From Bacteroides sp. OM05-12 (GTDB lineage Bacteria > Bacteroidota > Bacteroidia > Bacteroidales > Bacteroidaceae), in assembly GCF_003438995.1 (NCBI RefSeq), contig NZ_QSUN01000009.1:57175-121174 (forward strand): a stretch of 64,000 nucleotides of DNA. Direction: 5' to 3'. The notes below the pieces were generated by a model, which ran no database searches, had not been told where the DNA came from, and saw nothing but the letters and a program-made list of their open reading frames with translations. Shown here one piece after another: positions 8,413 through 17,006 of this stretch (position 1 is its first letter; each line of letters begins with the position of its first letter). The position numbers and the translations under genes are program-made.

Positions 8413-8805
8413 TTTCATCCTTCAGCCTGGCACATTCGACACTGATACAGAATGAATTAGGCTGAAGGATGGAATCTTTCAGCAAGTTACCCGAATCATT
8501 CAGGATTTTCTTTCCTCCTATGCCGGCTGAAACTTTTTCAGGGAGAAAGTTCAGGATAACAAGCTGGTATTCAAACTGAATATCCTAATCTGAAGGATGA
8601 AAGAAGGGGGAGGAAACAGATCTTATCAAGAGTTTTTTCTACGACAACCTTGATGTTTTTTTCAAACGACCTGATGTTTTTTAAAATCATCGGGTTGATT
8701 AAAAAAAACATCAGGACGATTGATTTTAAACATACGGTCGATTGAAGACAAACATACGGTCCTTTGTTCACAAACTCCTATCGTTCGTAAACAATCGACC
8801 GTATG
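8413..8805. repeat. Dispersed structured intergenic repeat, copy A
   Basis: This gene-free stretch between the convergent prenyltransferase and metalloprotease genes is the first of three collinear copies (others at 24221-24576, inverted, and 43541-43894). Modules in order are a TTTCATCCTTCAG word and its inverse CTGAAGGATGAAA (8590-8602), GGCTGAA...TTTTTC words, AACATC-type A/T-rich hairpins, and a closing palindrome. In that palindrome CATACGGTCGATTG (8731-8744) and CAATCGACCGTATG (8792-8805) form a perfect 14-bp inverted repeat 47 bases apart. The palindrome end lies 13 bases beyond the stop codon of the minus-strand protease. It may act as a terminator or 3'-UTR structure, or be a non-autonomous mobile element. 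Confidence 0.85.
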
Positions 8806-8818
8806 ATCTAATTTTATC

Positions 8819-11338
8819 TTATAGCATCACTTTATACGCCTTTCCGCCGACACAAATAATGTATAAGCCTTTATGATTAAAGGAGTATCTATTCTTTCCG
8901 GGCATCGCATCATCCTTTACTAAGACAGCTCCCTGCATATTCAGGATTGAGACCGGTACTTTCTTAACCAGATTCGAGATAACAATGATTCCGGAACCTT
9001 CGGTATAAACTGTCACTTTATCTCCCTGAGAGACTGCTTCAATTCCTAATAACTTCAAAATAGGAACCTCTATTTCATTGGATGCCTTTGAATATTCCTC
9101 CCCATTAAATGCCTTCACCGTATAATAATAATCAAAAGACTTCTCTACTCCTTTTACCAAACAAGAAAGTGTGTTTCCCACATCTTGACTTTCATAGCCA
9201 TCAAGATAATGTTGTACCACCTCACCCCCGTAATATAAAGTCACATCATCTATGACCACATTTCCGGAGGAACGTCTATACTGAAGCTGTATCGCCCTGC
9301 AACCTTTAGGGAGAGCCTTTTCCGTTCCCTCTTTCCATTCCGCAATCATGCCACCTTCTACATCCAAAGTTATCTCATCAAATTCCTTCCATTCATCATT
9401 GACGTATAGGCTCAACACAATCCGGTCATCTTTAGAAGTACTCAGGCCTCTGTACCAAAAACTCAATCCGCGTATATCATCACCCATTAACGGCGATTTG
9501 AGATATTGCTTGTCTATCGTCAGATACAAAGACGGCTTAGCCTTGCCATAAAATCCCTCTGCCCCATATCCTTGCGAACTATTGGTTTCCCATCCAAACG
9601 GAATCTTGGAAACACTTCCGGTAAAATCAACAATAACGGAATCCGGCACTCCCCATTCCTTTGTAAACACATCAATCGTATATCCAACCGCATCGTCATT
9701 GCTTTCCCAATTAGCAACAAAAGAGTTTTCATGTACCTCAGTTGCCGGTAATGCTTTAACCGGATACACAGCAGGAATTCCTCCATTCATATTAAAATAG
9801 ATGATGCCGTCTCTTTCCTCAATATCTGTAATCGGTTTATTCAGTTTCTTTCCACTCCATGTCCGCATATTAGGAGCTGTATCATCCGTAAATTGAGTAA
9901 TTCCGGACGCTCCGGGAAAGGCATCTCCATCTCTGGTTGCTTCGGAAAGAATACCATCCGCCTCCTCAATATCCACGTACTGATGGGCAGGTTTATCATT
10001 TACTACATTTTGCTCCCAAATGGCACTATTATAATCTATATGCCAGATAAGCATACCATGTCCGGGGATATATTCGTCCCATTTATACTGCTGTCTGTTT
10101 TCCAAAAGGAAGTATTCATCTTCCGAATCTGTTTTTATAATATACCCTGCATTCTTAGAAATCGTATCAAGTACCAGTTCATCGGGTCCTCCAATCTCTA
10201 TCGGATCAATCCATCCCAAGGCATATCTCTCATAAACAGAATAATAAGGAGGAGTTTTTTGATTATTGTTATAAGAGCCATTAGCCATTATCGACCATGA
10301 GCCGGGTGTAAAAGCACTCTTATTATAAACCGCATACAAATCCGGTAATCCTAATACATGGGAGAACTCATGGCAAAAAGTCCCGATTCCGGTCATCCCA
10401 TTACCCGGATAAGATAATTCATTTGAACAGGCATAATGATTTAACAACACACCATCCAGATAAACTTTTTTCCCCGCTCCATCAAATACATCCCACGAAT
10501 GCGGCCATACAGTTTCTTCTATACCACTACTGGCCTCTCCATATCCGGCATAGAAAAGATAAACATTATCTATCTCACCGTCACCATCCCGGTCAAACTC
10601 CCTGAAATCTATCTCCGAATCTAAAAACTGGCAAGCCTCTATCACCATTTCTTCAGGGTTATCGTCACGCCCCGTTTTACCTTTCTTACCATAATAACTC
10701 ATCTCATGTGCCAAGGTAATAGGACCATAGACATCAAATTCAGGAATAAACTGTCCACTTGAACATTCTATAAAATAATCGCGTGCACTGCCTATCGCAC
10801 CGTTTTCATTATATCCTTCCTTGTTCAGCATAGCAGAAAAAGCCTCGACCGGATTTGGCACAGTAAACTTGCGATCCTGAAATTGTACTAAAACAACCAA
10901 TCCTTTCTGTTCGCCTATTGTAGGATAAGAAGCTTTCCGAGCCACACGTTTTGGAGCCATACTCCTCGTTGCACTCGATTCTTCTACTTGCAGCGCCTGC
11001 TGTATTTTCTGTTTATCAAGAGAAGCGAGAAAGTTTTTTTCCACCACCGTACGTTTCATGATATCATTAGCTCTATAAGAAGACGGTTTCAGACTTTTAT
11101 CCACCGCCTCTGCCGCATAATAAAAATATCCTTTATCATCACGAAGTAACAAATAGCCATCTGTTGTCATATAGTAATGAAATGATTCGTCTCCATACAA
11201 ACGAACAGTCAAGGTAGTGCCATCAGGCAAAGTAACAGTCAGAGGAGTTGGTTTGGCGGGAACTGCATACACTCTCAACGTAAAGCAGCTTAGACTTACC
11301 GCTATCAATAACATAAAAGAAAAAACAGACTTCTTCAT
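8819..11338 (-). CDS. Secreted M6-family metalloprotease with C-terminal sorting-like domain
   Basis: This 839-residue protein begins with a signal peptide (KKSVFSFMLLIAVSLSCFTL) ending near AVYA-type cleavage at about residue 25. A propeptide-like region follows and the catalytic domain starts near residue 140. The zinc motif is HEFSHVLGLPDLY (residues 323-335), the HExxHxxGxxD form of the immune-inhibitor-A/M6 group, with a Ca-binding-like loop DRDGDGEIDN at 249-258. Beyond about residue 545 come Fn3- and jelly-roll-like beta modules. The last 70 residues end in a short beta domain (GLYIICVGGKAYKVML) resembling type IX secretion A-type sorting signals. Substrate is unknown; an extracellular protease acting on host or community proteins is likely. 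A -7 box lies 33 bases upstream. Confidence 0.88.
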   Translation of the reverse strand: MKKSVFSFMLLIAVSLSCFTLRVYAVPAKPTPLTVTLPDGTTLTVRLYGDESFHYYMTTDGYLLLRDDKGYFYYAAEAVDKSLKPSSYRANDIMKRTVVEKNFLASLDKQKIQQALQVEESSATRSMAPKRVARKASYPTIGEQKGLVVLVQFQDRKFTVPNPVEAFSAMLNKEGYNENGAIGSARDYFIECSSGQFIPEFDVYGPITLAHEMSYYGKKGKTGRDDNPEEMVIEACQFLDSEIDFREFDRDGDGEIDNVYLFYAGYGEASSGIEETVWPHSWDVFDGAGKKVYLDGVLLNHYACSNELSYPGNGMTGIGTFCHEFSHVLGLPDLYAVYNKSAFTPGSWSIMANGSYNNNQKTPPYYSVYERYALGWIDPIEIGGPDELVLDTISKNAGYIIKTDSEDEYFLLENRQQYKWDEYIPGHGMLIWHIDYNSAIWEQNVVNDKPAHQYVDIEEADGILSEATRDGDAFPGASGITQFTDDTAPNMRTWSGKKLNKPITDIEERDGIIYFNMNGGIPAVYPVKALPATEVHENSFVANWESNDDAVGYTIDVFTKEWGVPDSVIVDFTGSVSKIPFGWETNSSQGYGAEGFYGKAKPSLYLTIDKQYLKSPLMGDDIRGLSFWYRGLSTSKDDRIVLSLYVNDEWKEFDEITLDVEGGMIAEWKEGTEKALPKGCRAIQLQYRRSSGNVVIDDVTLYYGGEVVQHYLDGYESQDVGNTLSCLVKGVEKSFDYYYTVKAFNGEEYSKASNEIEVPILKLLGIEAVSQGDKVTVYTEGSGIIVISNLVKKVPVSILNMQGAVLVKDDAMPGKNRYSFNHKGLYIICVGGKAYKVML

Positions 11339-11370
11339 AGGCTTATTTTAAGAAACCACTATACGAACAA

Positions 11371-11400
11371 CAAAAATAAACATTCTTTCAAGAAAAGCAA
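11371..11400 (-). promoter_or_regulatory. Promoter of the M6 protease gene
   Basis: On the minus strand TATTTTTG (11378-11371) matches the -7 consensus, with TTG at 11400-11398 as a -33 box and 19 bases between. The start codon is 33 bases downstream of the -7 box. Confidence 0.6.
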
Positions 11401-11608
11401 GAGAAACTCCGTTCTATTTTATGATAAAAAAAACAGATAAGATCATCATTGTAAATAAAGAATACATAACGCGTATTCCATTATATACTAACGCATTAAT
11501 ACAAGCAGTAATCAGAAAACCGCCAAGATGTTTAAAATATTCAGATAAAATAAAATGAAGAACACACCTCCTGTAAAAAGTAGGCATATTCTTCATTCCA
11601 TATAAGAA

Positions 11609-11629
11609 AACTCTCCTTTATAAAGAGTT
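11609..11629 (-). terminator. Probable terminator after thrC
   Basis: AACTCT (11609-11614) and AGAGTT (11624-11629) pair across a 9-base loop, starting 6 bases after the thrC stop. On the minus strand it is followed by a short T run. The rest of the 11401-11608 gap is AT-rich and holds nothing else I can name. Confidence 0.5.
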
Positions 11630-11635
11630 GTCGGT

Positions 11636-12937
11636 CTACTCTTTCATCAAATACTCCTTGAAAGAAACAAAGTCTTTACTTATCGGCAAACTTTTCTTTT
11701 CGCCTTTCATAAACTCTTGCAGTTTTGCCGGAATTTCCACCTTATCCCCGATTATTCTTTCTACCGTATCAAGAAACTTAGCAGGATGTGCTGTTTCAAG
11801 GAATATGCCGGTTTCATCGTCTTTCAGTTCTTCAACAAGCGCACGATAGCCGCATGCACCGTGAGGATCAAGCAAATAACCTGTTTCATCATACGTGCAC
11901 TTTACTGTTTCACGAATTTGTTCATCTGTATAAGTCGTACCGCTTATCTGCTTACAAATTTCCTCATGAGACTCTCCATAAAGATCAAGTACACGGGCAA
12001 AGTTACTCGGATCACCCACATCCATCGCATTGGCAATCGTTGCAATGGACGGACGAGGATTATATTTTCCCGTTTGAAGATACTGGTAGAAAATGTCATT
12101 TTTATTATTTGCTGCAATGAAACGACGAATCGGTAGTCCCATTTTCTTTCCGAATAATCCGGCAGTTATATTACCAAAGTTACCACTCGGCACACAAACA
12201 ACAACATTATCAGCTTTCCCCATCCTCTTTAATTGGGAATAAGCATAAAAATAATAAAAAGCTTGTGGAAGAAAACGGGCTACATTAATTGAATTTGCAG
12301 AGGTAAGCTGCATATGGGTATTCAGTTCCTTATCCATAAAGGCAGCTTTCACCAATGACTGACAATCATCAAACGTTCCGTCCACCTCAAGAGCTGTTAT
12401 GTTCTGTCCTAATGTAGTAAATTGTTTTTCCTGAATCTCGCTCACTTTACCCTTCGGATAAAGTACATAGACATGGATTCCCTCTACTCCTAGAAAGCCA
12501 TTGGCTACAGCACTACCCGTATCTCCGGAAGTCGCCACAAGGACATTTACTTGTTTCTTACCTTCTTTACGAATAAAATAACCGAGAAGACGTGCCATAA
12601 AACGGCCACCTACATCTTTGAAAGCAAGCGTAGGTCCATGAAAAAGTTCAAGAGAATAAATATTTTCTTTGACCTTCACCAAAGGAACATCAAAATTAAG
12701 TGTATCATAAACAATCTGTTTCAATGTATCAGCCGGGACATCTTCTCCAAAGAAAGCATCCGCCACATGATAAGCAATCTCCTGAAAAGACATTCTATCT
12801 ATATTATCGTAAAAATCCTGAGACAACGGTTTAATAGTCCACGGCATAAACAAGCCTTTATCCGATGCCAAACCTTTCACCACCGCTTCTTCTAAAGTAG
12901 CAGGAAGTGCCTTTTTGTTTGTGCTATAATATTGCAT
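11636..12937 (-). CDS. thrC: Threonine synthase
   Basis: This 433-residue PLP enzyme converts O-phosphohomoserine to threonine. The N-terminus MQYYSTN is the typical start. The PLP lysine is residue 107 in HGPTLAFKDVGGRF, followed by VATSGDTGSAVANGF, which binds the phosphate, and SGNFGNITAG near residue 255. Length and motifs agree with the E. coli-like (class 1) enzyme. It is the last gene of the thrA-kinase-thrC operon and starts 6 bases after the preceding stop. A hairpin terminator follows. Confidence 0.95.
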   Translation of the reverse strand: MQYYSTNKKALPATLEEAVVKGLASDKGLFMPWTIKPLSQDFYDNIDRMSFQEIAYHVADAFFGEDVPADTLKQIVYDTLNFDVPLVKVKENIYSLELFHGPTLAFKDVGGRFMARLLGYFIRKEGKKQVNVLVATSGDTGSAVANGFLGVEGIHVYVLYPKGKVSEIQEKQFTTLGQNITALEVDGTFDDCQSLVKAAFMDKELNTHMQLTSANSINVARFLPQAFYYFYAYSQLKRMGKADNVVVCVPSGNFGNITAGLFGKKMGLPIRRFIAANNKNDIFYQYLQTGKYNPRPSIATIANAMDVGDPSNFARVLDLYGESHEEICKQISGTTYTDEQIRETVKCTYDETGYLLDPHGACGYRALVEELKDDETGIFLETAHPAKFLDTVERIIGDKVEIPAKLQEFMKGEKKSLPISKDFVSFKEYLMKE

Positions 12938-12943
12938 AATTCT

Positions 12944-14152
12944 TTATTTAAGAAATTCCTTAATAAATTCATCTTCTTTCATCACGCCATATCCTCCCTC
13001 CTGACAAGCAAACTCATCATAAGTTTGCACTCCATCCGGTTCAATGCCGGGATACCATATTAAGAAAGGTATCGGTTCGTTAGTATGCGTACGAAGTTCA
13101 CACGGTGTAGGATGATCCGGTAGTACCGCTATGGCTACCGGCTCAGTCCAATCTTTAACAGCTTCATAAATAGGACCGACAGCACGAGAGTCCAGATTCT
13201 CAATCGTCAGTAACTTTAAGTCGACATCTCCCTCATGTCCGGCCTCATCACTGGCCTCTATATGCAGATAAACAAAATCATCCGTCTTCAGAGCCTCCAA
13301 TGCAGCAGCCACTTTATTCTCATAATTCGTATCATAAAGTCCGGTAGCCCCTTCCACCTGTATACGGCGCAAACCGGCATAATAACCGATTCCATTTATT
13401 AAATCCACCGCAGAAATAACAGCTCCTTTCTTTATAGAGGGAAAAGTAACTGAAAGCGGTTCCATCTTCGGACGATACCCCGGTGACCACGGCCAAATAC
13501 TGTTAGCCGGGTCTTTACCTTCTGCCATACGCTTCAGGTTCAATGGATGATTCCTCAATAACTCCTGAGATTTCAGGATTAAATCATTGATTAATCGAGC
13601 TGTTTCTTCCGCTTCCTGAGTTTGTGCTTTCACCATCAATGGGCGGAAGGGCTTCAAAGGTACATCATGAGGTGGTGTACAATCAATATTTTTATTTCCT
13701 CCTTTAATAACGAGGAGATGGCGGTATGCCACTCCCGTATAAAAACGAACGCGTTCGTCGCCTAAGTTTTCTTGTAGATATTTTATCAGAATATCCGCAT
13801 CTTCCGTAGAAATATGGCCGGAAGAATGATTTTTCAGAATATCGCCATCTATGCAAACTAAGTTACAACGCATAGCCATCTCACCCTCTTTCAAGTCAAC
13901 ACCAATACTTGCTGCTTCCAACGGTCCTCTGCCTTCATATACTTTCGGTAGATTGTAGCCCATGACAGACATGTTTGCCACTTCACTACCCGGATGAAAG
14001 CCATCTGCCACAGTTTTCAACATACCTGTGCGTCCCATCTTTGCCAACATATTCATGTATGGCGTCTTTGCATACTGCAAAAGTGTTTTATTTCCAAGTG
14101 ACTTTACAGGCCAATCGGCCATACCATCACCTAATATAATAATGTGTTTCAT
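12944..14152 (-). CDS. Phosphoglycerate-mutase-like enzyme, probable homoserine kinase substitute
   Basis: This 402-residue protein belongs to the alkaline-phosphatase-like archaeal-type cofactor-independent phosphoglycerate mutase family (apgM, COG3635). It shows IILGDGMADWP at the N-terminus, a metal-binding HSSGHISTEDAD segment and HIEASDEAGHEGDVD. It sits exactly between thrA and thrC, where thrB would be, and no GHMP-type homoserine kinase is present. Family annotation calls this subgroup a proposed homoserine kinase, so it likely phosphorylates homoserine rather than working in glycolysis. I start it at the ATG at 14152, giving MKHIIILGDGM and a 4-base gap after the thrA stop. An upstream start at 14170 would overlap thrA. 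Confidence 0.85.
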   Translation of the reverse strand: MKHIIILGDGMADWPVKSLGNKTLLQYAKTPYMNMLAKMGRTGMLKTVADGFHPGSEVANMSVMGYNLPKVYEGRGPLEAASIGVDLKEGEMAMRCNLVCIDGDILKNHSSGHISTEDADILIKYLQENLGDERVRFYTGVAYRHLLVIKGGNKNIDCTPPHDVPLKPFRPLMVKAQTQEAEETARLINDLILKSQELLRNHPLNLKRMAEGKDPANSIWPWSPGYRPKMEPLSVTFPSIKKGAVISAVDLINGIGYYAGLRRIQVEGATGLYDTNYENKVAAALEALKTDDFVYLHIEASDEAGHEGDVDLKLLTIENLDSRAVGPIYEAVKDWTEPVAIAVLPDHPTPCELRTHTNEPIPFLIWYPGIEPDGVQTYDEFACQEGGYGVMKEDEFIKEFLK

Positions 14153-14156
14153 GTTA

Positions 14157-16589
14157 CTAAATGTTTGCAATACTCATTATATCTGCAAAAACACCTGCCG
14201 CCGTCACACTTGCACCCGCACCATATCCCTGAATCATCATCGGATATTCTTTATAACGGTCAGTTGTTAATAAAATAATATTGTTGCTTCCTTCCAGACC
14301 ATAGAACGGATGACGTGAATCTACTTCCATCAAACCAACCGAACCTTTCCCATTCTCCAGTTTTGCAACGAAACGCCAATGCTTTCCTTCATTCTCAAGA
14401 ACTTTTCTACGAGCCTCAAAATCGGCATCGAGTGTAGGTACTTTCTTCCAGAAATCATCCAAAGTACCTTCAAAGAAATCATCCGGCACAAATAAGTTCT
14501 TTTCTACATCCTCCTGTTCCAATTTATATCCGGCTTCACGCGCCAAGATTACCAATTTGCGGATAACGTCTTTACCGCTTAAATCAATACGCGGATCCGG
14601 TTCGGAATATCGTTCTTCCTGCGCCATCTTAATCGTCTTACTAAATGGAATATCAGCACTGATCTTATTAAAAATATAATTCAACGTACCGGAAAGAACC
14701 GCCTCTATTTTTACAATCTTATCTCCACTGTTACGAAGATCGTTGATTGTATTAATAATCGGAAGTCCTGCACCTACGTTTGTTTCAAACAAGTATTTGA
14801 TACCACGAACGCGTGCTATATGCTTTAATTCCTGATAGTTATCGTAGCTGGAAGATGCTGCGATTTTATTAGCTGCCACCACAGAAACATTGTGAGACAA
14901 CAAATCCTTGTACAGATCGGCAATAGCCGCACTTGCCGTACAATCGACAAAAACGGAGTTAAAGATATTCATCTTCAATATCTCTTCTTTCAGGATAGCA
15001 GGATTACTCTTAATACCTTTCGTTTTCAAGTCCTGCAAATAGTTGTCCAACATAATCCCATCGCGGGAAAAAATCGCATTATCGGCATCGGCAATACCTA
15101 CAACATTTAATTTCAAACCATTTTCGCGCATCAATTTATTCTGCTGCATATTTATCTGCTCTATCAGACTCCCCCCCACAGTACCTATACCGCAAATGAA
15201 TAAGTTTAGAACCTGATACTCAGAAAGGAAGAATGAATCATGAATGACATTCAACGACTTACGCAACGACCTAAACTCTACCACAAAAGAAATATTAGTT
15301 TCAGATGCACCTTGAGCACAAGCTATTACATTTATTCCGTTCTTACCAAGCGTACCAAACAGTTTTCCGGCAATACCCGGCGTATGTTTCATATTTTCCC
15401 CAACTATCGCTACTGTTGCCAACCCTGTTTCCGCCGTAATACGGGATATTTCCCCCATCTCAATCTCCTTGGCAAACTCGTCGTTCAATACTTCACAAGC
15501 TAAGTCGGCATCCGCATTACGCACACCGATAGAAGTTGAATTTTCAGATGAAGCCTGCGAAACAAGGAAAACACTAATACCATTCTTTGCCAAAGCCTTA
15601 AAGATACGATAGTTAACACCGATAACACCTACCATACCCAAACCCTGCACTGTTATCAAGCTAGTATCGTTAATGGAAGAAATACCTTTAATCGCTTTCC
15701 CGTTATGAGATTTACTACTAGTTATATATGTACCCTCAGCATCCGGATTAAAAGTATTTTTTATCTTTATAGGTATGTTTTTATGGAAAACCGGATAAAT
15801 AGTAGGCGGATACACTACTTTCGCACCAAAGTTACAAAGCTCCATAGCCTCCACATAACTTAATTCACTGATGGTGTAAGCCGAAGAAATAACCTTTGGA
15901 TCGGCTGTCATAAAACCATCTACATCCGTCCATATTTCTAATATGGAAGCATCCAATGCCGCAGCAATAATAGCAGCAGTATGATCTGATCCTCCACGCC
16001 CTAAATTAGTAACATCCCCTGTTGTCTTATCACTTGAAATAAAACCCGGAACGAGAGAAATCTTAGGTAGTTCGGCAAAAGTCTCCTTTATTAGCCGATT
16101 AGTCAACTCCGTATCTACAATGTTTTTAGAATGTTTCAGCTCAGTCTTAATAAATTCCCGTGAATCAAACCATACCGCCCCATCAATCACATTACTGACA
16201 ATCAGAGAAGAAAGGCGTTCACCATAGCTGACAATCGTATTTGATGTTTTTACAGACAAATCTTTTATCAAGTAAATACCATTAAATATGTTTTGCAGTT
16301 CATCAAGCAACGCACCGATTTCCGAAAGAAGTTTTGTTTGCTTTTCCCCTGAAGGTATTAATTCTTTTACCACACTGATATGACGGGTAGCTATTGCAAT
16401 AAAAGATTCCTTAAACGAGGCATCCCCTATGGCAGCTACATTACCGGTCTTTATCAATTGATCGGTGATACCGCCCAAAGCGGACACTACTACAATTACC
16501 GGTTCATCAACCGACTCAACTATTCTTTTTACACTTAATATGCTGTTCACGGAACCTACGGATGTTCCGCCGAATTTCATTACTTTCAT
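14157..16589 (-). CDS. thrA: Bifunctional aspartokinase I / homoserine dehydrogenase I
   Basis: This 810-residue cytoplasmic fusion carries out the first and third steps from aspartate to threonine, methionine and lysine intermediates. The aspartokinase part starts KVMKFGGTSVGS and has LGRGGSDHTAA (about 192-202). Two ACT-type regulatory repeats follow, containing for example ITVQGLGMVGVIG and TVAIVGENMKHTPG. The homoserine dehydrogenase part starts near residue 460 with the NAD(P) motif FICGIGTVGGSLIEQI and includes the catalytic-domain segment VLSGTLNYIF. The ACT repeats imply feedback control by threonine. It is the first structural gene of the operon, and a possible leader peptide precedes it by about 120 bases. 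Confidence 0.96.
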   Translation of the reverse strand: MKVMKFGGTSVGSVNSILSVKRIVESVDEPVIVVVSALGGITDQLIKTGNVAAIGDASFKESFIAIATRHISVVKELIPSGEKQTKLLSEIGALLDELQNIFNGIYLIKDLSVKTSNTIVSYGERLSSLIVSNVIDGAVWFDSREFIKTELKHSKNIVDTELTNRLIKETFAELPKISLVPGFISSDKTTGDVTNLGRGGSDHTAAIIAAALDASILEIWTDVDGFMTADPKVISSAYTISELSYVEAMELCNFGAKVVYPPTIYPVFHKNIPIKIKNTFNPDAEGTYITSSKSHNGKAIKGISSINDTSLITVQGLGMVGVIGVNYRIFKALAKNGISVFLVSQASSENSTSIGVRNADADLACEVLNDEFAKEIEMGEISRITAETGLATVAIVGENMKHTPGIAGKLFGTLGKNGINVIACAQGASETNISFVVEFRSLRKSLNVIHDSFFLSEYQVLNLFICGIGTVGGSLIEQINMQQNKLMRENGLKLNVVGIADADNAIFSRDGIMLDNYLQDLKTKGIKSNPAILKEEILKMNIFNSVFVDCTASAAIADLYKDLLSHNVSVVAANKIAASSSYDNYQELKHIARVRGIKYLFETNVGAGLPIINTINDLRNSGDKIVKIEAVLSGTLNYIFNKISADIPFSKTIKMAQEERYSEPDPRIDLSGKDVIRKLVILAREAGYKLEQEDVEKNLFVPDDFFEGTLDDFWKKVPTLDADFEARRKVLENEGKHWRFVAKLENGKGSVGLMEVDSRHPFYGLEGSNNIILLTTDRYKEYPMMIQGYGAGASVTAAGVFADIMSIANI

Positions 16590-16661
16590 GTGAATGATAA
16601 ATTAAGAACTCACTTCCTATTGAGAAACAAGTTATTGAAATTATAAATAAAATTGGTTGTT

Positions 16662-16687
16662 AAAATGCTTGCTCCTGCAAGCGTGAA
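16662..16687 (-). terminator. Hairpin between the possible thr leader and thrA
   Basis: On the minus strand GCTTGC-AGGA-GCAAGC forms a 6-bp stem followed by ATTTT. It is a weak terminator candidate in the right position for attenuation. A second small hairpin with a TTCG tetraloop (ACCC/GGGT) spans the leader-peptide stop codon near 16717-16728. Confidence 0.45.
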
Positions 16688-16712
16688 TCGCGTAGATACA
16701 CAAATACTATCC

Positions 16713-16769
16713 TTAACCCCGAAGGGTCATGGTACACATGGATGTGGTGTAAAGATAGCATCTAATCAT
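16713..16769 (-). CDS. Possible Thr/Met-rich leader peptide upstream of thrA
   Basis: On the minus strand an 18-codon frame runs from ATG at 16769 to TAA at 16715-16713. It has four Thr codons and three Met codons (TTSMCTMT at residues 8-15). It lies about 33 bases after the thrA -7 box, the same spacing as the Phe/Tyr leader, and upstream of a hairpin and thrA. The operon makes homoserine, precursor of both Thr and Met. The bias is less extreme than in the Phe/Tyr leader and no antiterminator is obvious, so this is a plausible but unproven leader. Confidence 0.5.
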   Translation of the reverse strand: MIRCYLYTTSMCTMTLRG

Positions 16770-16802
16770 AATATTCTATCGTTCTCTTTTTTATTCGTGT
16801 CG

Positions 16803-16810
16803 CAAATGTA
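16803..16810 (-). promoter_or_regulatory. -7 box of the threonine operon
   Basis: TACATTTG on the minus strand (16810-16803) fits TAnnTTTG. It implies a 5' leader of roughly 200 bases before thrA, long enough for the possible attenuator. The -33 box is not clear. Confidence 0.6.
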
Positions 16811-16971
16811 GCAATTATTTAGAACAATCTATCACTTTTTCCAAAAAAAATGTGATAATTGTATAGCTAAAGTAGTAAAACCGCAATATTTATTACGATC
16901 GACAGACAAGAACGCTTTAATATCCCCGCACACTTTTCTATCATTTTGTTAGGAAATACCAAATATTACCC

Positions 16972-16979
16972 TATCTTTG
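16972..16979 (+). promoter_or_regulatory. -7 box of the asparaginase gene
   Basis: TATCTTTG lies 27 bases before the ansA ATG. A TTTG at 16945-16948 could be the -33 box, although its 23-base spacing is wide. Confidence 0.6.
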
Positions 16980-17006
16980 CAGCAGAAAAAGTGATAAAAA
17001 CCGAAT

